A stretch of 64,000 nt of DNA from Alteromonadaceae bacterium Bs31 (GCA_900177435.1 FXAI01000005.1:233897-297896); one strand, 5' to 3'. Positions 36,051-45,778 are shown, counted from the first letter of the stretch. Made by a program: numbers and translations. The notes: generated by a model not told the origin, from the letters alone.

Positions 36051-37808
36051 GTGAGTGCCTCTGTGACGAATGGCAGTGATCAGCAGTTAACAATACTTCT
36101 GGCAGAAGATTCCGCACCAGATCGTTTAATACTGGAATCGATAGTAGTTAAAGCTGGCCACCGAGCCATAGTCGCATCCGATGGCCTGGAAGCTGTACAA
36201 GCTTTCACCAATCAGTCTCCCGATATCATCATGCTCGATGTGCTGATGCCCAACATGGGCGGAATTAGCGCTGCACGTGAAATTCGACACCTGGCCAAGG
36301 ATGAATTCATCCCCATTATTTTTCTTACCTCTCTGTCCGATGATGAGTCACTGGTAGAGTGTATAGAAGCCGGCGGCGATGATTTCCTTCCCAAGCCTTA
36401 CAACCCTGTTGTACTGCAATCAAAAATAAAAGCATTTTCGCGCATGCGTGATATGCATTTAACCCTGGCACAACAAAAATCTTTAATTGAAGCGCATAAC
36501 CGGCACTTGATTCAGGAGCAAACGGTTGCCAAGCAGGTGTACGATAAAATTGCTCATTCAGGTTGTCTGGATCTGGATATTATCAATTTTTACATGTCGC
36601 CCCTGGCTGTGTTTAATGGCGACGTTCTCGTTGCAGAAATCAGCCCGAGTGGCAGCATCATGATATTGCTTGGCGATTTCACCGGGCATGGTTTGCCTGC
36701 TGCTATCGGTTCGATGCCGCTGGCCTCCACCTTCTACGGTATGGTGCGAAAAGGATTTTCCATGGCGGATATCCTTAAAGAAATTAACTCCAAGCTGCAT
36801 CAAATACTACCGATTGGCTTCTTCTGCTGTGCCACCTGTATAGATATAAATTTAGAGAAACGGCGCATGCGAATCTGGAATGGCGGTTTGCCAGAAAGCT
36901 TTTTATTCCGTGCATCTAGCAACAGTTACGAGCTGCTTCAATCTAAAAATTTGCCTCTTGGTGTGCTTTCTGAGCAAAATTTTCGGGCGGATTCAAAACG
37001 TGTACCACTGGAGATGGGCGACCGCTTCTTTATGTGGTCGGACGGCGTTTTTGAAGCGCGCAATAAAACCGGGGAAATGTTTGGCGAAGAAAGGCTTCAT
37101 CGTATTATGGAGGGAAGTAAGGGGTCTTCTGCTTTGTTCGATGAAATCCTGGGGCAAGTACATAATCATATTGGTGAGTCGGATAAAGACGACGATATTT
37201 CTTTAATAGAAATTAGGATTGAAGAGTTTCCTGTAAAGCGGCTCAACGAGGAAGCTCATACAAATACCAAAGGGCAGTTAGTGGACTGGTCCATGACCTT
37301 TGAAGTTTCTGAAACAAGCCTAAAAGAATTTGATCCCTTGCCCCTACTGGTGAATATTATTTCCGAGGTGCCTGGGCTAAAGGATAGAAGTACCACACTC
37401 TATACCGTGTTGGCCGAGATGTACGCAAATGCACTGGAACATGGTGTTTTGGGCATATCGTCCAAGTTAAAAAGTACACCTGCGGGCTTCGGTGAGTTTT
37501 ATCGCCTGAAACATGAACGTATTGCGGCGCTGGAAACGGGCTGGGTTAGAATCAGCCTTACGCACCATGCGGAAGATACCGGCGGCCTGCTGAATATTCG
37601 ATTTCAAGACAGCGGTAAAGGCTTTGATAGCGGCCGTGTCTCCCAGGTGTTGGAGGGAGCAAGTAACCAGGTTAACAATGACCCGGGAAGCTATTCAGGA
37701 AGAGGCTTCTCCTTGATGCGTTCCATCTGCGAGCGTTTGACAATACACCCTCCAGGTAATGATATTGAAGTGGATTTCCGCTGGCATATGGATGATGGGC
37801 ATGACTAG
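36051..37808 (+). CDS. hsbR: HsbR-type response regulator with phosphatase and kinase domains
   Basis: 585 residues from a GTG; no good RBS is visible, so the start may be at the GTG 12 bases later. Receiver domain (about 12-130) with 'LLAEDSAPDR' and 'IIMLDVLMPNMGG'. A PP2C/SpoIIE-type phosphatase follows (about 185-390; 'ISPSGSIMILLGDFTGHGLPAA' split, 'MWSDGVFEARN', 'DDDISLIEI'). A C-terminal HATPase anti-sigma-kinase domain (about 430-580) has 'LAEMYANALEHGVLG' and 'RFQDSGKGFD'. This is the domain set of HsbR (PA3346 type), which phosphorylates and dephosphorylates HsbA. An Hpt protein gene follows, which could feed phosphate to the receiver. Confidence 0.92.
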   Translation: MSASVTNGSDQQLTILLAEDSAPDRLILESIVVKAGHRAIVASDGLEAVQAFTNQSPDIIMLDVLMPNMGGISAAREIRHLAKDEFIPIIFLTSLSDDESLVECIEAGGDDFLPKPYNPVVLQSKIKAFSRMRDMHLTLAQQKSLIEAHNRHLIQEQTVAKQVYDKIAHSGCLDLDIINFYMSPLAVFNGDVLVAEISPSGSIMILLGDFTGHGLPAAIGSMPLASTFYGMVRKGFSMADILKEINSKLHQILPIGFFCCATCIDINLEKRRMRIWNGGLPESFLFRASSNSYELLQSKNLPLGVLSEQNFRADSKRVPLEMGDRFFMWSDGVFEARNKTGEMFGEERLHRIMEGSKGSSALFDEILGQVHNHIGESDKDDDISLIEIRIEEFPVKRLNEEAHTNTKGQLVDWSMTFEVSETSLKEFDPLPLLVNIISEVPGLKDRSTTLYTVLAEMYANALEHGVLGISSKLKSTPAGFGEFYRLKHERIAALETGWVRISLTHHAEDTGGLLNIRFQDSGKGFDSGRVSQVLEGASNQVNNDPGSYSGRGFSLMRSICERLTIHPPGNDIEVDFRWHMDDGHD

Positions 37809-37873
37809 CCTTAGCCTGTATCTCAAAAGTGCATTTGATCCGTTGTTGGTTTTTATTAGGGGGAGATAAAGCG

Positions 37874-38212
37874 ATGAGTGACGTCGATCTTGATACTGGA
37901 ATGCTTGAAGGTTTGCGCGAGCTTCTTGGTGAAAAATTTGTTGAGCTAATAAGCACCTTTAATTCGGATTGCCGCGCCAGGCTTGACCGGATAAAAGTGG
38001 GCTTGGAAGAACAAAATTTTGATGTGATTCGCAACGAATCCCATGGCGTAAAGGGCAGTTGCAGGAATATGGGTGCCAATTCTCTGGCTGCTTTGGCTGG
38101 AGCGTTGGAAGATAAAGCCGTTGCGCGTGACGCAACTGAAATGGAGCAACTTTTTTCCGCTGCTGAGCAACAATTTGCCGCTATTGCCGACAAATTGAGG
38201 GCTCTCCTCTAA
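37874..38212 (+). CDS. Hpt phosphotransfer protein
   Basis: 112 residues from ATG 37874, with 'gggggag' upstream; an in-frame ATG at 37829 is less likely. A single histidine-phosphotransfer domain with the active His in 'NESHGVKGSCRNMG' and helical 'LAALAGALEDKAV'. In Pseudomonas the order STAS-HsbR-Hpt-fliK is the same (PA3347-PA3345-like genes). The likely partners are the HsbR receiver and an unlinked hybrid kinase. Confidence 0.92.
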   Translation: MSDVDLDTGMLEGLRELLGEKFVELISTFNSDCRARLDRIKVGLEEQNFDVIRNESHGVKGSCRNMGANSLAALAGALEDKAVARDATEMEQLFSAAEQQFAAIADKLRALL

Positions 38213-38254
38213 GCCTTCCCCTAATTTAGGCGGCTCACACTGCCGCTTCTGAGC

Positions 38255-38270
38255 TGGCACAAGCCTTGCT
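38255..38270 (+). promoter_or_regulatory. Sigma-54 promoter of fliK
   Basis: TGGCACAAGCCTTGCT is a full match to TGGCAC-N5-TTGCW. Start of transcription would be near 38281, leaving a ~140-base leader before fliK. A short GCGGC/GCCGC hairpin lies just upstream (38230-38246) and may be the end of the previous operon. Confidence 0.88.
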
Positions 38271-38421
38271 CTTCTCTACTCGTTCCTGCGTTTTAGCTTA
38301 GCCGAACAATCGGGTGAATACCTCTATCAGGGGGCGTTGACTGTGTGCCGGGCAAAGCGACCTGACACAGGGAACCAAGCCATGTTTGGCTTTACAAATA
38401 ACATAGCTGCGAGTAGAAAAC

Positions 38422-39777
38422 ATGCACTCAATTCTTGATGTCAACAGCACTGCAGAGCTTAATACATTGCCTCCTGCAAGGCCTGCCAAATCGGATAAGT
38501 CCGAGTCCCCGTCATTTAAAGATTCGTTAAAAGATCAGCAGGCAGAGCAGACGTCCAGCCCGAGGGATGTCCGCCGTTCAAATCAGCAAACCGAGCCGGC
38601 AAAATCTGAGGCTGGCAAGGGCTCGGAGCAGAGCGCAGCGGCTAGCTCTTCAGAGGAGAAGATGAACAGCCAGGTAGATTCTTCTCAGCATAAAGATGAG
38701 ATTGTTACACATGACAAAACGCTTACTGAGCATGCAGAGCTACCAGGAGCAGAATCACTTCAGCCAGGCTCAGTTCAAACCATACCCATAACCGGCGCTC
38801 AAGAGCTGTTAAGTGATACTGAGCTTAACGAAATGGTGGTGGAGCAAGGTGTAATGAATGCGGCACCAGAGGCTGTAGCGGAAGACTGGATACCTGAGTC
38901 GCACATTGCAGTAGCTGAGCCTGAAAATATTGACGGTGGAATACTTGCACCTTTGGCTCAGGAGAAACTGGTAAAACCTTTATCCGGTGTGCTTGGTCAC
39001 CCTGAATCCACTAACAAAAGCATCCATGACGCAAATGTTTCAGCCAGCCGCCCTCTCGTTACTGCACTGCATACTGGTACTGCAGCTAGCGCTGATGTGG
39101 CTTTAGAGACTGAGCAAACTCTGGAGCTGGAGACTTTTTCTATTAAGGAGAAAGGGGCTTTGCTATCGTTAGATAACAAAGCCTTAACCCAGGGCAAGAC
39201 AGCACTGGAGCAAAACAGCCTGTTGAAGACAGGGGCAATCACCTTGGATAGTATACCGGGGCTTGTTGAAGAACATAGCGAACCGGCAAAACCGGCCGGT
39301 TCTGTGCCCATCTTTGCCAACCTTGTTTCAAGTAGTTCAGAAGCCTCCGCCGCTCGTATGCAGATGCCAGTTAATATCAGCTTTGGTAAGCCGGAGTGGA
39401 ACACCATGGTTGCTGAGCGTGCCGCCATGATGGCAGCGCAAAATATTACCACTGCAGACTTGCAGCTGGATCCCCCTGAGTTAGGCCCATTGCAGGTTCG
39501 AGTGCAGGTACATAATGATCAAGTGAGTGTGCACTTCACCTCAGCTCATGCAAACGTTCGTGATGCTTTGGATCAAAGCGCGATGCGATTGCGAGAACTA
39601 TGTGAGCAGCAAGGCATGAATTTATTGGACGTGAATGTTTCAGATCAGCAACAAGGGTTTGAAGAGCACGCACAATCGTCAGAACAAAATTCGCAGGCTG
39701 GCGATGAAGCTGAGCCAACGGAAAGCCAGCAATCTCTCACTTTCACTGCAACAGGCGGTATTGATTATTACGCTTGA
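38422..39777 (+). CDS. fliK: Hook-length control protein FliK
   Basis: 451 residues. FliK measures the hook and switches export from hook to filament subunits. The first ~300 residues are low-complexity, rich in Ser, Glu, Ala and Gln, as expected for the ruler part. The conserved C-terminal domain (about 310-425) has 'SFGKPEWNTMVAERAAMM', 'ADLQLDPPELGPLQVRV' and 'VSVHFTSAHANVRDAL', the Flg_hook pattern. An acidic Gln-rich tail follows. RBS is weak. It has its own sigma-54 promoter and a 253-base gap before fliL. Confidence 0.93.
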   Translation: MHSILDVNSTAELNTLPPARPAKSDKSESPSFKDSLKDQQAEQTSSPRDVRRSNQQTEPAKSEAGKGSEQSAAASSSEEKMNSQVDSSQHKDEIVTHDKTLTEHAELPGAESLQPGSVQTIPITGAQELLSDTELNEMVVEQGVMNAAPEAVAEDWIPESHIAVAEPENIDGGILAPLAQEKLVKPLSGVLGHPESTNKSIHDANVSASRPLVTALHTGTAASADVALETEQTLELETFSIKEKGALLSLDNKALTQGKTALEQNSLLKTGAITLDSIPGLVEEHSEPAKPAGSVPIFANLVSSSSEASAARMQMPVNISFGKPEWNTMVAERAAMMAAQNITTADLQLDPPELGPLQVRVQVHNDQVSVHFTSAHANVRDALDQSAMRLRELCEQQGMNLLDVNVSDQQQGFEEHAQSSEQNSQAGDEAEPTESQQSLTFTATGGIDYYA

Positions 39778-39975
39778 GCCAAGCTCAAAAAACGAAAAAA
39801 ATAGCCGTTTTCAGTCCATAAGTTTTAGGGCCACTTGCCACTTTCTCTCCCACCGGCGAACAGCTTGTTGCTGTTAACTCGCCAGGCCTCATTCGCCGTG
39901 CTTGGGCGCAGAGTAAAAATCTCAGAAATTCTTCGCTTTACGGTCTACATTTAGCAATAGGTAGTGACAAGAGGA

Positions 39976-39991
39976 TGGCATATCTCTTGCT
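39976..39991 (+). promoter_or_regulatory. Sigma-54 promoter of the fliL operon
   Basis: TGGCATATCTCTTGCT: exact GG-N10-GC spacing, one change in the -24 box, perfect TTGCT. Start near 40003, giving a ~28-base leader that includes 'ggaaag' before fliL. No terminator with a T-run is visible in the gap after fliK (39778-39975). Confidence 0.75.
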
Positions 39992-40030
39992 CACTGGTAA
40001 GTATCCACGCTGAAAAGACGGAAAGTTGAC

Positions 40031-40564
40031 ATGGCGGATGAAGACGAGACAGACAGCAATACAGAAGACGAACAGCCGACCAGCGGTGGCAGCAAGAAAA
40101 AGCTGATTCTACTGGTGGTGCTCGCATTGCTTATTGTTGCTACCTCTGTAGGCGGAACCTTAGTTGCGTTGAAATTTTTGGGCTCGCCAGAGCCGGTTGC
40201 AGAAGAGGCGCTTACGGAAGAAGACGCAGCGCCACCTCCGCCCTCGCCAGCCATTTACTATCCGCTAAAGCCCGCCATTATTGTTAATTTTGATGTTAAA
40301 GGGCGGCAGCGCTATTTACAGGCGGACCTGACTTTACTGACGCGCGAAAATGATGTGATATCGGCGATAGAGTTACATATGCCGAAGATTCGAAATGGCT
40401 TGAATTTATTAATCGGCAGCCAGTTGTACGAAGAAATTCAAACCGCAGAAGGGAAGGAACTGTTGCGGCAGCAGTGCTTGCAGGAGCTGCAAAATATATT
40501 ACAGGAAGAAATAGGCAAGCCGGGGCTAGAGCAAGTGTTATTCACTAACTTTGTAATGCAATAG
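40031..40564 (+). CDS. fliL: Basal-body-associated protein FliL
   Basis: 177 residues. Acidic Asp/Glu/Thr-rich start, one membrane segment at about residues 22-44 ('LILLVVLALLIVATSVGG') and a periplasmic domain with 'YPLKPAIIVNFDVKGRQRYLQ' (split) and 'GKPGLEQVLFTNFVMQ' at the very end, the FliL signature. FliL surrounds and supports the stator. First gene of a tight set fliLMNOPQR-flhB. Confidence 0.95.
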   Translation: MADEDETDSNTEDEQPTSGGSKKKLILLVVLALLIVATSVGGTLVALKFLGSPEPVAEEALTEEDAAPPPPSPAIYYPLKPAIIVNFDVKGRQRYLQADLTLLTRENDVISAIELHMPKIRNGLNLLIGSQLYEEIQTAEGKELLRQQCLQELQNILQEEIGKPGLEQVLFTNFVMQ

Positions 40565-40571
40565 GTTAACT

Positions 40572-41573
40572 GTGCAAGATTTACTCTCACAAGACGAAAT
40601 TGACGCGCTCCTCCACGGTGTAGATGACGGTGATATAGAAACGGAGAGCGACCTGGATGTTGGGGGAATAAAACCCTACGACCTTACCAGTCAGGATCGT
40701 ATCGTGCGTGGGCGAATGCCCACGCTGGAAATGATAAATGAACGCTTCGCCCGTTATACGCGAATTAGTATGTTCAACTTGTTGCGCCGCACGGCAGATG
40801 TTTCTGTTGGCGGAATTCAAATTCAAAAATTTGGAGAATACGTACATACCCTCTATGTCCCAACCAGTTTGAATATGGTGAAGTTCCGCCCTCTACGCGG
40901 TACGGCTTTAATTATTCTCGATGCCAAGCTGGTGTTTAAGTTGGTGGATAATTTTTTTGGCGGCGATGGCAGGCATGCAAAAATTGAGGGGCGGGAATTT
41001 ACACCCACGGAGCTGCGTGTTGTACAAATGGTGCTTGAGCAGGTTTTTGTCGATTTAAGGGAAGCGTGGAAGGCCGTAAAGGTTATTGATTTTGAGTATA
41101 TAAACTCTGAAGTTAATCCTTCCATGGCGAATATCGTAAGCCCCAGTGAAGTGGTAGTGGTGAGTACTTTCCATGTTGAATTGGATGGTGGTGGTGGAGA
41201 GTTACATATCACAATGCCTTACTCCATGGTGGAACCTATTCGCGAAGTTTTGGATGCAGGGCTGCAATCCGATACCGATGAGCGTGATCTTCGTTGGGTG
41301 CAGGCATTGCGGGAAGATGTTATGGAAGCTCGCGTCGACCTGGAGTGCGATGTGGTGCGCAGAGAAATCAGCCTGCGCGACATCGTAGAGTTAAAAGAGG
41401 GAGATATTATTCCCATTACCCTTCCAGAATCTCATATTGCTACGGCAAATGGTGTACCTATGTTTAAAACGCAGTTCGGTCAGAGTAACGATAATCTGGC
41501 TTTAAAAGTCTTAGGGCATATAGAACGACCACAAGTCCATGTGGCATCGGAAGACGGAGGCGGTCATGAGTGA
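40572..41573 (+). CDS. fliM: Motor switch protein FliM
   Basis: 333 residues, GTG start 7 bases after fliL. C-ring protein that binds phosphorylated CheY. N-terminal CheY-binding peptide 'LLSQDEIDALLHGV' (residues 4-17), then the middle domain ('FARYTRISMFNLLRRTADVS', 'PLRGTALIILDAKLVF', 'NFFGGDGR') and the C-terminal SpoA-like domain ('LKEGDIIPITLPE', 'PMFKTQFGQSNDNLALKVL'). The end overlaps the fliN start. Full length for the family. Confidence 0.97.
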   Translation: MQDLLSQDEIDALLHGVDDGDIETESDLDVGGIKPYDLTSQDRIVRGRMPTLEMINERFARYTRISMFNLLRRTADVSVGGIQIQKFGEYVHTLYVPTSLNMVKFRPLRGTALIILDAKLVFKLVDNFFGGDGRHAKIEGREFTPTELRVVQMVLEQVFVDLREAWKAVKVIDFEYINSEVNPSMANIVSPSEVVVVSTFHVELDGGGGELHITMPYSMVEPIREVLDAGLQSDTDERDLRWVQALREDVMEARVDLECDVVRREISLRDIVELKEGDIIPITLPESHIATANGVPMFKTQFGQSNDNLALKVLGHIERPQVHVASEDGGGHE

Positions 41574-41985
41574 TGACGACCTAGACCAGGAGAGCATGGC
41601 TGACGAATGGGCGGCCGCCATGGAAGAACAAGACGAAACAGATACTGCTGCCGCTGCAGCAGAGACGATGGAACTCGACGAGTTCGATTCCGTCGCTGCC
41701 GAAACGGCCGCCGTTGAAGCGGGTAACCCCGATTTAGATGTTATTTTGGATATCCCCGTTAATATCTCAATGGAGGTTGGCCGAACCGCCATTACTATTC
41801 GTAATTTGCTCCAATTAAATCAAGGTTCAGTCATCGAGTTGGATCGCTTGGCGGGTGAACCATTGGATGTGCTGGTGAACGGTACACTAATAGCACATGG
41901 TGAAGTTGTGGTAGTGAACGAAAAATTTGGTATACGTATGACCGATGTGATAAGTCCATCGGAACGTATTAAAAAGCTACGCTAG
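41566..41985 (+). CDS. fliN: Motor switch protein FliN
   Basis: 139 residues from ATG 41566 (GGAGG eight bases upstream, overlapping the fliM stop); the in-frame upstream codon at 41539 lies within fliM. An acidic Ala/Glu-rich N-terminal stretch (~55 residues), then the conserved SpoA domain: 'LDVILDIPVNISMEVGRT', 'LLQLNQGSVIELDRLAGEPLDV' (split) and 'GEVVVVNEKFGIRMTDVIS' (split). C-ring subunit and export docking site. Confidence 0.96.
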   Translation: MSDDDLDQESMADEWAAAMEEQDETDTAAAAAETMELDEFDSVAAETAAVEAGNPDLDVILDIPVNISMEVGRTAITIRNLLQLNQGSVIELDRLAGEPLDVLVNGTLIAHGEVVVVNEKFGIRMTDVISPSERIKKLR

Positions 41986-41994
41986 GGTGGCCGT

Positions 41995-42618
41995 GTGAGA
42001 AACACTCAGCGTTCGGGTAAATCGCAAAAGTACTTGCGATTTTTTTATGTTTTCTCCACCTTATTTTTATTAAGTATGGCTTCGTTTGCTCTTGCGAACA
42101 GCGAACAGCCTCAATCACAAGAACATCAATCACAAGTTCTTAATTCCCAAGAACTTCAAGCAAAAGAAACTCAAGCAAAAGAGCCACAAGTACCTGAAGC
42201 CTCGCAGCAAGAGAGTAGTGCTTCATCTCAGGCGTCTGAGCGCCCAGCGCCTCCTGCTGTATTAGCGCCTACCAGAGTTTTAGGGCAAGTGGTTTTTGGG
42301 CTTATTATTATCACTGTCATAATCCTGGTGCTGGCCTGGCTGGCAAAACGCATGGGCTACGGTAATACAAGTGCGAATGGTCGAATGCGTATACTGGGTA
42401 ACATGCCCCTCGGTAGTCGAGAAAAGGCCGTGCTGGTTGAAGTGAATGGCAAACAGTTGCTGCTGGGCGTAACCGCCGCTTCCGTTAATTGTCTGCATGA
42501 ATTTGATGCGCTAGAGCACCAGCAAACGTCAATTGAGCCTTCTCGCCCTGCTGAGGCAAGCGGCACACAAGACTTTTCAGGCTACTTGAAAAAGATCCTC
42601 ACGCAAGGCACTAAATGA
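41995..42618 (+). CDS. fliO: Export apparatus protein FliO
   Basis: 207 residues, GTG start. An N-terminal hydrophobic signal-like segment ('[19 protein letters not shown]', residues ~15-33), a periplasmic stretch with degenerate Gln/Ser/Glu repeats (about 36-82), a membrane segment at about 98-120 ('[16 protein letters not shown]'), then the cytoplasmic FliO domain ('[29 protein letters not shown]', split). FliO helps assemble the FliP ring. The signal segment and repeat stretch make it longer than the E. coli protein (~120). Four-base overlap with fliP. Confidence 0.92.
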   Translation: MRNTQRSGKSQKYLRFFYVFSTLFLLSMASFALANSEQPQSQEHQSQVLNSQELQAKETQAKEPQVPEASQQESSASSQASERPAPPAVLAPTRVLGQVVFGLIIITVIILVLAWLAKRMGYGNTSANGRMRILGNMPLGSREKAVLVEVNGKQLLLGVTAASVNCLHEFDALEHQQTSIEPSRPAEASGTQDFSGYLKKILTQGTK

Positions 42619-43421
42619 AAAAAGTAATAGCGCTAATACTACTGATTTTTTTCATCCCACTCACGGCTAGTGCGCAGCAAAGTGAGGCGATCACCTCGGC
42701 CGAGAGCATGCTGCAGCAGGGTGTACAAGGGTTTAAGCCCATCGATGGCTTACCCGCAGTAACGGTAAAAACAAATGCAGATGGAAGCCAGGAATACACA
42801 GTAACACTGCAGATTTTGTTCTTAATGACGGCGCTAACATTTTTGCCGGCCATTTTGATGATGATGACCTCATTCACCCGTATTATTATTGTGTTTTCCA
42901 TACTAAGGCAGGCTTTAGGTTTACAGCAGTCACCCTCCAATCAAATATTGATTGGTTTGTCGCTATTTCTAACCTTTTTTATAATGTCGCCAGTGTTAAC
43001 AGAAGTTAACGAAAACGCCATGCAACCCTATATCAATGAGCAAATATCTGCCGGAGTTGCGCTGGAGAATACCAAAGAACCCTTTCGCAAGTTTATGCTG
43101 GCTAACACCAGAGAGTCAGATTTAGATTTGTTTTTCCAGATAGGGCGAATTGAGCCAGTAAACGACGCAAGTGAAATTCCCTTTAGTGTTCTTACCCCTG
43201 CGTTTATTACCTCTGAGTTAAAAACAGCTTTTCAAATCGGTTTTATTATTTTTATACCCTTTTTAGTTATTGATATCGTGGTTGCCAGCGTATTAATGGC
43301 GATGGGTATGATGATGCTGTCGCCATTAATTATTTCTCTGCCATTTAAGATTATGCTGTTTGTATTAGTAGATGGTTGGGGTTTGATTATCGGAACACTC
43401 GCCGCAAGCTTTGGAATTTAA
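42615..43421 (+). CDS. fliP: Export gate protein FliP
   Basis: 268 residues. A cleavable signal peptide ('[17 protein letters not shown]') and four membrane segments; the loop '[21 protein letters not shown]' (split), '[18 protein letters not shown]' and '[18 protein letters not shown]' are FliP signatures. With FliQ and FliR it forms the export pore inside the MS ring. Starts inside the end of fliO. Confidence 0.97.
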   Translation: MKKVIALILLIFFIPLTASAQQSEAITSAESMLQQGVQGFKPIDGLPAVTVKTNADGSQEYTVTLQILFLMTALTFLPAILMMMTSFTRIIIVFSILRQALGLQQSPSNQILIGLSLFLTFFIMSPVLTEVNENAMQPYINEQISAGVALENTKEPFRKFMLANTRESDLDLFFQIGRIEPVNDASEIPFSVLTPAFITSELKTAFQIGFIIFIPFLVIDIVVASVLMAMGMMMLSPLIISLPFKIMLFVLVDGWGLIIGTLAASFGI

Positions 43422-43422
43422 C

Positions 43423-43692
43423 ATGACACCTGAAGTTGCTTTGGAACTATTTGGACGAGCATTTTTCTTAACGGTAATGATGGTGGTTGTTATTGTTGGC
43501 CCCAGTTTGTTTGTGGGCCTGATGGTCAGCACCTTTCAAGCGGCAACGCAGATAAACGAGCAAACCCTGAGTTTTTTACCACGATTACTGGTGACTCTTG
43601 CCACAATCATTATCACTGGGCCGTGGTTGCTACAACAATTGACCGATCTCTTTACTGGATTAATGTTGCAAGTTCCTGAGCTTATTGGTTAG
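43423..43692 (+). CDS. fliQ: Export gate protein FliQ
   Basis: 89 residues from ATG 43423, one base after the fliP stop codon; the in-frame upstream TTG at 43411 lies within fliP. Two membrane helices, with 'VGLMVSTFQAATQINEQTLSFLP' (split) between them, the FliQ/YscS motif. Length is the family norm. Confidence 0.96.
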   Translation: MTPEVALELFGRAFFLTVMMVVVIVGPSLFVGLMVSTFQAATQINEQTLSFLPRLLVTLATIIITGPWLLQQLTDLFTGLMLQVPELIG

Positions 43693-43697
43693 AGCGT

Positions 43698-44471
43698 ATG
43701 GAGCTTTCTGAACTTCAAATTACCGCGTTTATTCAGCAGTATTACCTGCCCTTTGTGCGTATTGGTGCGATGTTAATGGTCATGCCGGTAATAGGTTCTC
43801 GTCTTGTTAACCCGAGGGTAAGATTAGTCCTCGCGGTTATGGTTAGTCTCCTGTCTGTACCCTTATTGCCACCTATGCCGCAGCTTGAGTTACTGAGTAT
43901 GAGTGGTTTCGGTTTTATCATACAGGAAGCAGCGGTAGGCCTTATTATTGGTTTTACCTTTCAAATCATATTTCAAATGTTCGTGCTCAGTGGGCAGTAC
44001 ATAGCCATGAAAATGGGCTTGGGTTTCGCCTCCATGAATGACCCTACCAATGGTGTGCAAACCACCGTTTTATCTCAATTTTTTCTGATGATGGTCACGC
44101 TGATGTTTGTTGTGTCCAACGGTCATTTAACCCTTCTTGCTTTTGTAGTTGAAAGCTTCCAGGTCTTGCAACCGGGGAATTTCTATTTAAAGCCTGCTGT
44201 TTTTATTGAAGTGGCCTCCTTGGGTGGCTGGATGTTTGCCTCTGCGCTGGTGTTTGCATTGCCGGTAGTAACATCTTTGTTATTTGTAAACATTGCTTTT
44301 GGGGTTATGAGCCGCGCCGCGCCGCAGTTAAATATTTTTGCTATTGGTTTTCCCATTACTCTGATGTGCGGTCTTTTTCTGGTCTGGTTGGGCTTAAGCA
44401 ACTTTAGCGATATTTACGAAAACACCATGAGCTTCGGTTTTTACCAAATCGACCGGCTCATTAATCTCTAG
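43698..44471 (+). CDS. fliR: Export gate protein FliR
   Basis: 257 residues, ATG 5 bases after fliQ. Six hydrophobic segments. Motifs: 'YYLPFVRIGAMLMVMPVIGS', 'EAAVGLIIGFTFQIIFQ', 'GLGFASMNDPTNG' and 'APQLNIFAIGFPITLMCGL'. Completes the FliPQR pore. flhB follows nine bases later. Confidence 0.96.
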   Translation: MELSELQITAFIQQYYLPFVRIGAMLMVMPVIGSRLVNPRVRLVLAVMVSLLSVPLLPPMPQLELLSMSGFGFIIQEAAVGLIIGFTFQIIFQMFVLSGQYIAMKMGLGFASMNDPTNGVQTTVLSQFFLMMVTLMFVVSNGHLTLLAFVVESFQVLQPGNFYLKPAVFIEVASLGGWMFASALVFALPVVTSLLFVNIAFGVMSRAAPQLNIFAIGFPITLMCGLFLVWLGLSNFSDIYENTMSFGFYQIDRLINL

Positions 44472-44480
44472 GGTAGGGCC

Positions 44481-45614
44481 GTGGCAGAAGACGACAGCTC
44501 ACAAGAAAAGACAGAAGAGGCGACGCCGAGGCGCCAGGAAAAGGCGCGCGAAGAGGGACAGATTCCTCGCTCGAAGGAGCTGACCACAACGGCTGTACTG
44601 CTGGCAAGTTCTTTTGGGCTACTGTTTTTCGGCGGTGTAATCGCCAATGGTCTGCTTAATATTCTACGCTTTAATTTCAGCCTCGAGCGTGAAGCCCTGT
44701 TTGATGTGAATACCATGTTGAGTCACCTTGGTAGCTCCTTTTGGCAAGCCATGCTAAGCCTATTACCTTTCTTTGCCATGGTTTTACTTGCCGCTATTGT
44801 GGGCCCTATGGCCTTAGGTGGTTGGCTATTTAGTGGGAAATCCATTGCTCCAAAACTAAACCGAATGGACCCAATTAAGGGCTTGGGTAGAATGTTTTCT
44901 GTCAAGTCCCTGGTGGAGCTAGTCAAAGCCATTGGAAAAGTGTTTGTCGTTATTACAGTCGCCCTGGTTTTACTGGCTAGTATGCAGGATTCCCTGCTTG
45001 GCCTGGCAGGCGAGGGCGTCGAGCGCGGGGTTCGCCACTCACTGACACTTAGTCTTTGGGCTGCGATTTTATTGTCGTGCTCAACCATTGTTATTGCAAT
45101 TGTGGATATCCCTTTCCAGATATGGGATCACTCCAAAAAGCTAAAAATGTCTCGACAGGACATAAAAGATGAAATGAAAGATACCGAAGGCAAGCCTGAG
45201 GTTAAGAGCAAGATCAGACAAATGCAGCAGCAAATGGCCCAGTCTCGAATGATGTCGTCTGTACCGGAAGCCGATGTAGTTATTACCAACCCTACCCATT
45301 ACTCCGTTGCTCTAAAATATAATCCCGACATGATGGAAACACCCGTTTTGCTAGCCAAGGGTGTTGATGTGATAGCGCTGAAGATTCGTGAAGTTGCCAC
45401 TGAGCATAAAATAGAAAAGGTGGAAGCTCCTCTGCTGGCGCGGGCTATTTACCATACCACGGATCTGGAAGAAGAGATTCCTGAGGGATTGTATGTGGCC
45501 GTCGCGCAGGTACTGGCTTACGTATTCCAGCTGAGAGAATACCGTAAGGGAAAAGGGGATAGGCCTAATTATCCCCGGCGCTTGGATATACCGAATGATA
45601 TGCGTGATTATTAA
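44481..45614 (+). CDS. flhB: Export substrate-switch protein FlhB
   Basis: 377 residues, GTG start. N-terminal 'SSQEKTEEATPRRQEKAREEGQIPRSKEL' (split), four membrane segments and a cytoplasmic domain with the self-cleavage site N-P-T-H ('VVITNPTHYSVAL', residues ~269-281). 'MSRQDIKDEMKDTEGKP' is the basic connector. FlhB works with FliK to switch export specificity. flhA would normally be next; here a minus-strand gene lies between them. Confidence 0.97.
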   Translation: MAEDDSSQEKTEEATPRRQEKAREEGQIPRSKELTTTAVLLASSFGLLFFGGVIANGLLNILRFNFSLEREALFDVNTMLSHLGSSFWQAMLSLLPFFAMVLLAAIVGPMALGGWLFSGKSIAPKLNRMDPIKGLGRMFSVKSLVELVKAIGKVFVVITVALVLLASMQDSLLGLAGEGVERGVRHSLTLSLWAAILLSCSTIVIAIVDIPFQIWDHSKKLKMSRQDIKDEMKDTEGKPEVKSKIRQMQQQMAQSRMMSSVPEADVVITNPTHYSVALKYNPDMMETPVLLAKGVDVIALKIREVATEHKIEKVEAPLLARAIYHTTDLEEEIPEGLYVAVAQVLAYVFQLREYRKGKGDRPNYPRRLDIPNDMRDY

Positions 45615-45736
45615 GGCCACTTGGGGTTGCCAGATAATTATTCAACACTGCATATTGGTCACTGCAATATCTCTCGCATAGGGTAATTCACTCGGCCGCT
45701 ATTTAAACCATCCTTTGTTGCTCAAACAGAAGAACA

Positions 45737-45778
45737 ACTGCCAAAAACTAGCAGCGATTGCTGCTAGTTTTTGGCAGT
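45737..45778. terminator. Bidirectional terminator between flhB and the TPR gene
   Basis: A perfect 19-bp inverted repeat, 45737-45755 and 45760-45778, loop GATT. Each arm contains a five-base A- or T-run, so it can act on both strands. It lies between the convergent genes flhB and the minus-strand gene ending at 45819. Confidence 0.85.

Noticed and set aside
42100-42240. Tandem repeat in fliO as a phase-variation site
   Set aside because: Copies are too degenerate at DNA level for slippage.
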